Shown: positions 15,771-19,555 of the stretch, in pieces
Numbering within the stretch: position 1 is the stretch's first letter
Layout of the letters: each line of letters begins with the position of its first letter
From: JAVBPP01 sp031549535
Lineage (GTDB): Bacteria > Bacillota > Clostridia > Oscillospirales > Acutalibacteraceae
Reading direction: 5' to 3'
Length of the DNA: 19,555 nucleotides
Assembly (NCBI GenBank): GCA_031549535.1
Contig: JAVBPP010000019.1
Location: forward strand, 1 to 19,555
Position numbers and translations under genes: made by a program
Notes under the pieces: generated by a model
Databases searched by the model: none
Told to the model about the DNA's origin: nothing
Seen by the model: only the letters and a program-made list of their open reading frames with translations

Positions 15771-15827
15771 ATGGTTATGATTTGCCTAAATCTGCAAAAA
15801 AATAATTTCAGAAAGGAAATTTTGCTT

Positions 15828-16040
15828 ATGGAAAAGAATAGAAAAAGGAGCCTATTAATGGGGTTTTCCAATGCTCCCGTGTCAAGAAGTTGGTTATTAA
15901 GACACACAGAGGCTACAGAGAAAGAAATTGATGAACTATTGTCCGACAAACTGATTGAAAAAGCTGGAAAGACAACGGAAAATCCGGTATATCCACCAGA
16001 AGAGAGGTACATAAAAACTGATAAAGGACGTAATTTGTAA
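15828..16040 (+). CDS. Small winged-helix-like protein
   Basis: This 70-residue protein has AGAAAGGAA about ten bases ahead of ATG 15828. The sequence has the outline of a small winged helix: SRSWLLRHTEATEKEIDELL as two helices, then SDKLIEKAGKTT and a wing ending YIKTDKGRNL. That last motif is typical of DNA-binding winged helices of the PadR/MarR style. It is the first gene behind the double-operator promoter and 31 bases ahead of the zinc-ribbon genes. It could be an auxiliary regulator; I do not recognise a named family. Confidence 0.6.
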   Translation: MEKNRKRSLLMGFSNAPVSRSWLLRHTEATEKEIDELLSDKLIEKAGKTTENPVYPPEERYIKTDKGRNL

Positions 16041-16071
16041 TAATTTTATATATTTTTTAAGGAGTGGCGAA

Positions 16072-16512
16072 ATGAGTAATTGTCCAAAATGCGGCGCAGA
16101 AAGGCAAGCGGAAAGTATATTTTGTGATAAGTGCGGGTTGAATTACGAAACTTTACTTTGTGCGCAGGCAAGCAGTGCTACACCATACCCAAGCATTCCA
16201 GAAGAAATAATTATTGTGAAAAGAAAATCTTTAAAAATTAATAAAGTTGGTTTTGTCAATGGCATTGTTGCCATACTTTTTGGTTTCTTTATTCTTGGTT
16301 TAGCGGACGACAGCAATTATACAAACTATACCGAATATGGTGCGGATTTTTATACAGGTGTATCCAAAGAATTTGCACAAGTCGAGTTAATATTGCAATC
16401 TGTATCAAAGTCCATTTCATATGGTATAGGATTATTATTAATTGTTTCTGGAATTTACATGATTTGCTACTTTGTTAACAAAATTAACGAAACGAAAGCG
16501 GGTAAAATATAA
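16072..16512 (+). CDS. Zinc-ribbon membrane protein
   Basis: This 146-residue protein starts with a zinc ribbon, CPKC (C4, C7) and CDKC (C18, C21). It then has a linker and two membrane segments (VNGIVAILFGFFILGLA, about residues 59-75, and YGIGLLLIVSGIYMICYF, about 117-134) separated by a short polar loop rich in Tyr and Asn. AAGGAG precedes ATG 16072. Its stop overlaps the start of the next gene (TAATG), so the two are translationally coupled and probably form a complex. Zinc-ribbon/membrane proteins of this shape are common in Firmicutes and poorly understood. AT-rich, like the rest of the island. Confidence 0.8.
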   Translation: MSNCPKCGAERQAESIFCDKCGLNYETLLCAQASSATPYPSIPEEIIIVKRKSLKINKVGFVNGIVAILFGFFILGLADDSNYTNYTEYGADFYTGVSKEFAQVELILQSVSKSISYGIGLLLIVSGIYMICYFVNKINETKAGKI

Positions 16513-17444
16513 TGCCTTATTGTCCAACGTGTGGATGTGAAAATCAGGAGATAAGCGCTTTCTGTATGAAGTGCGGATGTAGTCTTAGTAGCTCCCCTGC
16601 AACAAATACCAATCAGCCACTGCAGCCATTAATGAATCAACAGCCGCAAGTTGTATATGTTCAAAAGCAGAAAACGACGAAAATTACCGGATTAAAAGCC
16701 ATAATCCTAATGTTTGTTGGATTATTCTTGCGTGTCGCTACACTACTAATAAAAAGCCTTAATATTGATGCGTATTTAATTATTAGCAACATAGCCACCA
16801 TTACCATTCTTTGTTCTATAGTTGTTTTTATTGTCAGTATTATATGGTCTGTTAAATCCATTAAACATAACAAAAGAAAATTGTTGGGTACAATATCTTT
16901 GTTATTAAGTATCTTATTGTTACTCAGTTCATTTGCTCAAACGCCCATCAAAAGCTATGAAAAATGGGCAGCAACAAATACTACAAAATCAATAACTAGA
17001 GAACCAACGACTGAAGAAGAAAAAATTGATGAAAACACTTTTTCTATTTATGAACAAGGAATCCAATGGGGAATGAGTGTTGCGCAAGTAAAGGCAATTG
17101 AAAATAATAATTATCTTGACGCTGAAGGAAAAACATCATTAAGATACATAATTGATATGCAAATGACTATAGAAAAATATTATAACGTTAATAAGGTTTA
17201 TTCATTTGAAAATGGAAAATTAAATAAAATAGCCTACACCTTTGGCAACCGACAGTCTATGAAACAAATAGATCATTCGTATATTAGAGTCCCCCTTTTG
17301 AGAGATTACAATATTGATAAAACACCAGATCCAACTATAAATTCGTCGGGTGATTTGGTTACATATTTTGAAACAAAAAAAGAAAAAGCCATAATTCAAA
17401 CAGGCGATACTGGAACCATTGTATTTATAGAGGCAATACAATAG
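16512..17444 (+). CDS. Zinc-ribbon membrane protein with extracytoplasmic domain
   Basis: This 310-residue protein begins with a second zinc ribbon (C4, C7, C18, C21; CPTCGCENQ...CMKCG). A Pro/Gln-rich linker follows, then three hydrophobic segments (about residues 61-80, 90-112 and 124-142). After them comes a domain of about 165 residues beginning near SYEKWAATN, with a motif like YEQGIQWGMSVAQVKAIEN. That motif resembles small repeats seen in other secreted or membrane-anchored Firmicutes proteins. Topology would place the zinc ribbon inside and the C-terminal domain outside. It overlaps the preceding gene by one base. I infer a two-subunit membrane sensor or effector controlled by the XRE repressor; no biochemical function can be named. 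Confidence 0.8.
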   Translation: MPYCPTCGCENQEISAFCMKCGCSLSSSPATNTNQPLQPLMNQQPQVVYVQKQKTTKITGLKAIILMFVGLFLRVATLLIKSLNIDAYLIISNIATITILCSIVVFIVSIIWSVKSIKHNKRKLLGTISLLLSILLLLSSFAQTPIKSYEKWAATNTTKSITREPTTEEEKIDENTFSIYEQGIQWGMSVAQVKAIENNNYLDAEGKTSLRYIIDMQMTIEKYYNVNKVYSFENGKLNKIAYTFGNRQSMKQIDHSYIRVPLLRDYNIDKTPDPTINSSGDLVTYFETKKEKAIIQTGDTGTIVFIEAIQ

Positions 17445-17460
17445 CCTGCAATAAAAGAAG

Positions 17461-17508
17461 GCTCTCTGCTGCAATGTAATACAATCGCTGCAGAGAGCAT
17501 TTCTTGTC
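17461..17508 (+). terminator. Terminator of the zinc-ribbon operon
   Basis: GCTCTCTGC (17461-17469) pairs with GCAGAGAGC (17490-17498), followed by ATTTCTTGTCTTT. It lies 16 bases after the stop codon at 17444. Confidence 0.75.
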
Positions 17509-17729
17509 TTTCAAATAATGCGCGTAACTTATCTCATAGAGCAACTATGCAAGCAAGCAAGGCGCACAGTTTGTGAGCTTGAAAGAGAATAGAGACATCC
17601 AGAGCGTAAGCGGCAACGGGAAAGAACAGCGCCGCCAGGCTACAGCGTATTTTTCATAGATGTGTTATGTCCCCAATAATGTCTATACCCCATAAATTAT
17701 ACCAACGGACAAAATCGCTAAAAAAACGA
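17509..17729. other. Intergenic stretch without recognised genes
   Basis: No credible open frame or known RNA family is seen. The part 17570-17650 is purine-rich and less AT-rich than its surroundings, and GCGGC/GCCGC (around 17610-17636) could pair. It ends in an AT-rich run before the tRNA promoter. Confidence 0.4.
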
Positions 17730-17758
17730 TTGACAAACTGCGGACAAATCAGTATAAT
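17730..17758 (+). promoter_or_regulatory. Promoter of the tRNA-Thr/tRNA-Tyr unit
   Basis: Perfect consensus TTGACA (17730-17735) and TATAAT (17753-17758) with a 17-base spacer. The start at about 17765 gives a leader of about 144 bases before tRNA-Thr, containing both 59-bp repeats. Confidence 0.9.
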
Positions 17759-17790
17759 ATCAAAAGTCCCTTATAAAGGTGCCGATACTC

Positions 17791-17908
17791 GCTGGTGTAG
17801 CTCAGTTGTGTAGAGATGCTCTACCAACTGCATCTCACCTTAGTGCCATGCTGGTGTAGCTCAGTTGTGTAGAGATGCTCTACCAACTGCATCTCACCTT
17901 AGTGCCAT
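17791..17908 (+). repeat. Two tandem 59-bp repeats derived from the 5' part of tRNA-Thr
   Basis: Two identical 59-bp units (17791-17849, 17850-17908) stand directly before the tRNA gene. Each starts with the first 17 bases of tRNA-Thr, GCTGGTGTAGCTCAGTT, then has GTGTAGAG where the tRNA has GGTAGAG. Next comes ATG and an inverted copy of the D-arm, CTCTACCAACTG. The arms CAGTTGTGTAGAG (17803-17815) and CTCTACCAACTG (17819-17830) form 12 pairs with one bulge. An alternative hairpin is GAGATGC (17813-17819) with GCATCTC (17830-17836). The unit ends CACCTTAGTGCCAT. No anticodon arm, T-arm or 3' half is present, so these are not tRNAs. Confidence 0.9.
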
Positions 17909-17984
17909 GCTGGTGTAGCTCAGTTGGTAGAGCAGCTGATTTGTAATCAGCAGGTCGTGGGTTCAAGTCCGTCCACCAGCTCCA
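17909..17984 (+). tRNA. tRNA-Thr (anticodon UGU)
   Basis: A complete 76-base cloverleaf: acceptor stem GCTGGTG with CACCAGC, D-arm GCTCAGTTGGTAGAGC, anticodon stem-loop GCTGA-TTTGTAA-TCAGC (anticodon TGT, reads ACA) and T-arm with GGTTCAAGTCC. CCA is encoded. It is preceded by two tandem repeats made from its own 5' part and followed nine bases later by tRNA-Tyr. Confidence 0.97.
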
Positions 17985-17993
17985 ATTTCATAT

Positions 17994-18078
<85 letters not shown>

Positions 18079-18085
18079 TTTGTCG

Positions 18086-18150
18086 AAACCTGTCGAATAA
18101 AGCTATCGTCTCGCAAGCGAGCCGTGAATTGCTTTTGCGGCAGGTTTTTG
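18086..18150 (+). terminator. Possible terminator of the tRNA unit
   Basis: AAACCTGTCG (18086-18095) can pair with CGGCAGGTTT (18138-18147) with one mismatch, enclosing a smaller CTCGC/GCGAG hairpin and followed by TTTTTG. The loop is long, so this is tentative. Confidence 0.45.
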
Positions 18151-18157
18151 CTATAAT
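18129..18157 (+). promoter_or_regulatory. Possible promoter upstream of the GIY-YIG unit
   Basis: TTGCTT (18129-18134), 17 bases, then a perfect TATAAT (18152-18157). The following 18160-18380 contains no convincing gene but has two hairpins: GGTTTTGTGG (about 18195) with CCACAAAAACC (about 18238), and CGGTTT with AAACCG (18260-18282). It may be a leader or a small RNA. Confidence 0.45.
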
Positions 18158-18380
18158 AGGAGCAATCGAACAGAATTTATATTCTCAGCACTCGGTTTTG
18201 TGGCTCCTCGCTAAGGTTCATATCTCACTGTGTTATACCACAAAAACCTCGATTTCATGCGGTTTTTCATTAACGAAACCGTTGTTAGATTTCATTGCTT
18301 GTTATAGTGATTTTATAGATTTTCAAAAAATTCAAGGGAAATAACCCGCCGAAAAACAAAAGGCAGATAAAAGAAATACC

Positions 18381-18752
18381 CGTCATTGCGAGGAGCTTGC
18401 GACGAAGCAATCCAGGAAGGTGCGAGAATGGATAAACAGGGCTATGTATATATTTTGTTTAATAAGAAAAACGGCACTTTGTATACTGGTGTTACCTCTA
18501 ATATTGTTAAACGTATATATGAACACAAAAACAAACATGTAGAAGGATTTACAAGTAAATATAGTGTCGATAAATTGGGTTATTATGAAGTACATCCATT
18601 AGTAACTTCTGCCATCGAAAGAGAGAAGCAAATAAAAGGCAGATCACGAAAGAAAAAGATAGAATTGATTGAGAACCTGAATCCTGATTGGAATGATTTG
18701 TATGATTCGATTTTGTGACTGGATTGCCACGCTGCGCTCGCAATGACGGTAA
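18381..18752 (+). mobile_element. GIY-YIG gene unit enclosed by inverted repeats
   Basis: The left repeat, about 18381-18417, contains CGTCATTGCGAGGAGC and GACGAAGCAATCCAG. The right repeat, about 18719-18750, read on the other strand, contains CCGTCATTGCGAG and GGCAATCCAG. The gene fills the interior: its ribosome site follows the left repeat directly and its stop codon touches the right repeat. Such CGTCATTGCGAG palindromes are widespread dispersed repeats, and their translation (HCERSVAIQ-like) is a known annotation artefact. Mobility is inferred, not shown; no target duplication is clear. Confidence 0.6.
18428..18718 (+). CDS. GIY-YIG nuclease domain protein (URI/UPF0213 type)
   Basis: A single-domain 96-residue protein of the small GIY-YIG family. 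The two signature strands are YVYIL (residues 6-10) and LYTGVT (18-23). The conserved Arg is R29 in VKRIYEHK, and the metal-binding Glu is probably in AIEREKQIKG (E64 or E66). The C-terminal KKKIELIENLNPDWNDLY matches the family ending. GIY-YIG nucleases cut DNA, but the role of these stand-alone small members is unsettled. ATG 18428 follows AGGAAGGTGCGAGA. The gene is bounded on both sides by inverted repeats, is AT-rich, and lies downstream of the tRNA unit. Confidence 0.9.
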   Translation: MDKQGYVYILFNKKNGTLYTGVTSNIVKRIYEHKNKHVEGFTSKYSVDKLGYYEVHPLVTSAIEREKQIKGRSRKKKIELIENLNPDWNDLYDSIL

Positions 18753-18839
18753 TTTGTTGTTTTCGGCAGGTAATGTAAATCCCGACTGTTTAAAAATACA
18801 AAACTTGGTGTTAAGAAATGCACTATACCAGCAAGCATC

Positions 18840-18887
18840 GCCTTTGGATAGCCAAAGGCACTTGTTAGGGCAGCCGAGCCCCTAAAA
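18840..18887. other. Two adjacent hairpins ahead of the acyltransferase gene
   Basis: GCCTTTGG (18840-18847) and CCAAAGGC (18852-18859) pair perfectly around ATAG. Just after it, TTAGGGC and GCCCCTAA pair with one bulge around AGCCGA. They lie upstream of the TATAAT at 18919, so they would not be in that gene's transcript. I do not recognise a known RNA family. Confidence 0.4.
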
Positions 18888-18918
18888 CCCCATTGGATAA
18901 GCTAATAATTATATGTGA

Positions 18919-18924
18919 TATAAT
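18919..18924 (+). promoter_or_regulatory. -10 element of the acyltransferase gene
   Basis: A perfect TATAAT stands 48 bases before the start codon. The nearest -35-like sequence (TTGGAT, 20 bases upstream) has poor spacing, so the promoter assignment is tentative. Confidence 0.45.
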
Positions 18925-18971
18925 ATAGAGTAAATTCGTTTTATTATTTATATAGGCTGAGAGGTATTCCT

Positions 18972-19555
18972 ATGAAAACTAAAATTGAACAGGTTTTAGA
19001 ACGGTGTCTAAATAATCGGGATATAGTGGTTTGGGGAAATCCAACACGTTTATTGTTGCGCACATTAAAGCCCTATAATACTTGTACCACTGATAATATA
19101 GATCCGAAAAAGCATTATGTGATAGCAGTAAATGAAGATGACTTGAAAGATTTTCATATGGATGAGCAAAGCAGGGTATTTAACTATGTTTATGATTGTT
19201 TTTCTTTCAGTGATTATGGGCGCTGTCTGCCTTTTGAGTGGGATTGCTTTAATACGAAAATCGGCAGACAGACATATTTTGGCGAAAAGATTTTATGGTC
19301 TTGTGGATTTGGTTATATTAAAAGCATAGGTCAGTTTACCTCAATTAATAATTCAGTGGCCATTTATGGCGATCATCAAATGAGTATGTCCTTTATGAGC
19401 GATCAGCTACAAGGACTTTTTACCGATGAAAATAAAAAACTTTACAGCGAAAAAATTCTCTCTGACACGAAGAATCCTTATAGCAAAAACAAAGGCGGCG
19501 TTACCATCGGAAATGATGTTTGGATTGGCGCAAATGCTTTTATCAATGCTTCTAA
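18972..19555 (+). CDS. Hexapeptide-repeat (left-handed beta-helix) acyltransferase, 5' part
   Basis: The frame is open from ATG 18972 (GAGAGG eight bases upstream) to the window edge, giving 194 residues with the 3' end missing. After an N-terminal region with DIVVWGNPTRLLLRTL, the sequence enters irregular hexapeptide turns: IGRQTYFGEKILWSCGFGYI, then IGQFTSINNSVAIYGDHQMS. The clear repeat VTIGNDVWIGANAFINAS sits at the edge. This order, with the His-containing loop GDHQMSMSF, is that of CatB/VatD-like O-acetyltransferases, which act on sugars, antibiotics or surface polymers. The acceptor is unknown. The gene is AT-rich like the preceding 3.5 kb. Confidence 0.85.
   Translation, partial: MKTKIEQVLERCLNNRDIVVWGNPTRLLLRTLKPYNTCTTDNIDPKKHYVIAVNEDDLKDFHMDEQSRVFNYVYDCFSFSDYGRCLPFEWDCFNTKIGRQTYFGEKILWSCGFGYIKSIGQFTSINNSVAIYGDHQMSMSFMSDQLQGLFTDENKKLYSEKILSDTKNPYSKNKGGVTIGNDVWIGANAFINAS

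Noticed and set aside
15771..15827. Longer start for the small winged-helix-like protein
   Set aside because: The upstream ATG at 15771 lies only a few bases after the -10 box and has no ribosome site; ATG 15828 has a good one.
17520..17700. Possible known structured RNA (intron or housekeeping RNA) before the tRNA unit
   Set aside because: I could not match any diagnostic core of RNase P RNA, 6S RNA, tmRNA, SRP RNA or group II introns.
17765..17908. T-box riboswitch in the tRNA leader
   Set aside because: No T-box AGGGUGGNACCGCG-like sequence or specifier loop is present, and it precedes a tRNA rather than a synthetase gene.
17791..17984. Three tandem tRNA-Thr genes, or a CRISPR-like array
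   Set aside because: Only the third unit has anticodon and T-arms and a 3' half. The first two are direct tandem copies with no variable spacers, so neither reading fits.
18644..18838. Small minus-strand frame containing HCERSVAIQ
   Set aside because: This is the well-known spurious translation of the CGTCATTGCGAG repeat.

Overview
The window looks like a chromosomal segment of a moderately GC-rich low-GC-lineage Gram-positive bacterium, most likely a Clostridia/Oscillospiraceae-type gut anaerobe. The reasons are AGGAGG-type ribosome binding sites before most genes, near-consensus TTGNNN-17-TATAAT promoters, a YtrA-type GntR regulator with its ABC transporter, a Gram-positive (type I-alpha-like) glutamine synthetase, and families typical of gut Firmicutes. 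The assignment is inferred from gene content and style; no phylogenetic marker was compared.

Layout. (1) 1-530: GC-rich interspersed repeats next to a broken end of a small palindromic element. (2) 525-3318: a self-regulated YtrA-type operon (regulator, ABC ATPase, membrane permease); the permease is split by a ~100-bp TA-flanked element. (3) 3343-4796: glnA on the minus strand, with a near-perfect promoter and a 50-bp palindromic element exactly in its 5' leader. (4) 4864-6016: a family 2 glycosyltransferase with a C-terminal helical/TPR-like part. (5) 6043-6273: a free-standing 5S rRNA gene on the minus strand with its own promoter and a bidirectional terminator. (6) 6332-6904: a flavin reductase-like protein (minus), divergent from (7) 6932-9633: an operon of a TIM-barrel protein, a GH29-like glycosidase and an alpha/beta-hydrolase esterase, probably handling an acylated or fucosylated glycan in the cytoplasm. 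(8) 9660-10066: a second GC-rich repeat array in the opposite orientation, ended by a strong terminator. (9) 10180-11534: a lipoprotein gene broken by another 100-bp element and by a frameshift. (10) 11506-15044: mfd on the minus strand, with a further element copy just upstream of its promoter. (11) 15326-17498: an AT-rich island with an XRE repressor divergent from a small winged-helix-like protein and two zinc-ribbon membrane proteins; two GTGTA/TACAC operators sit on the promoter. (12) 17730-18078: a tRNA-Thr/tRNA-Tyr transcription unit whose leader carries two 59-bp tandem repeats derived from the 5' part of the tRNA-Thr gene. (13) 18381-18752: a GIY-YIG nuclease gene tightly enclosed by inverted repeats. 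(14) 18972-end: the 5' part of a hexapeptide-repeat acyltransferase.

The strongest unexplained structures are the TA-flanked palindromic element family (three full copies, one short copy, one broken end), the tandem tRNA-Thr 5'-fragment repeats in the tRNA leader, and the inverted-repeat-bounded GIY-YIG unit. For the element family, removing one copy plus one TA restores the broken lipoprotein reading frame exactly.
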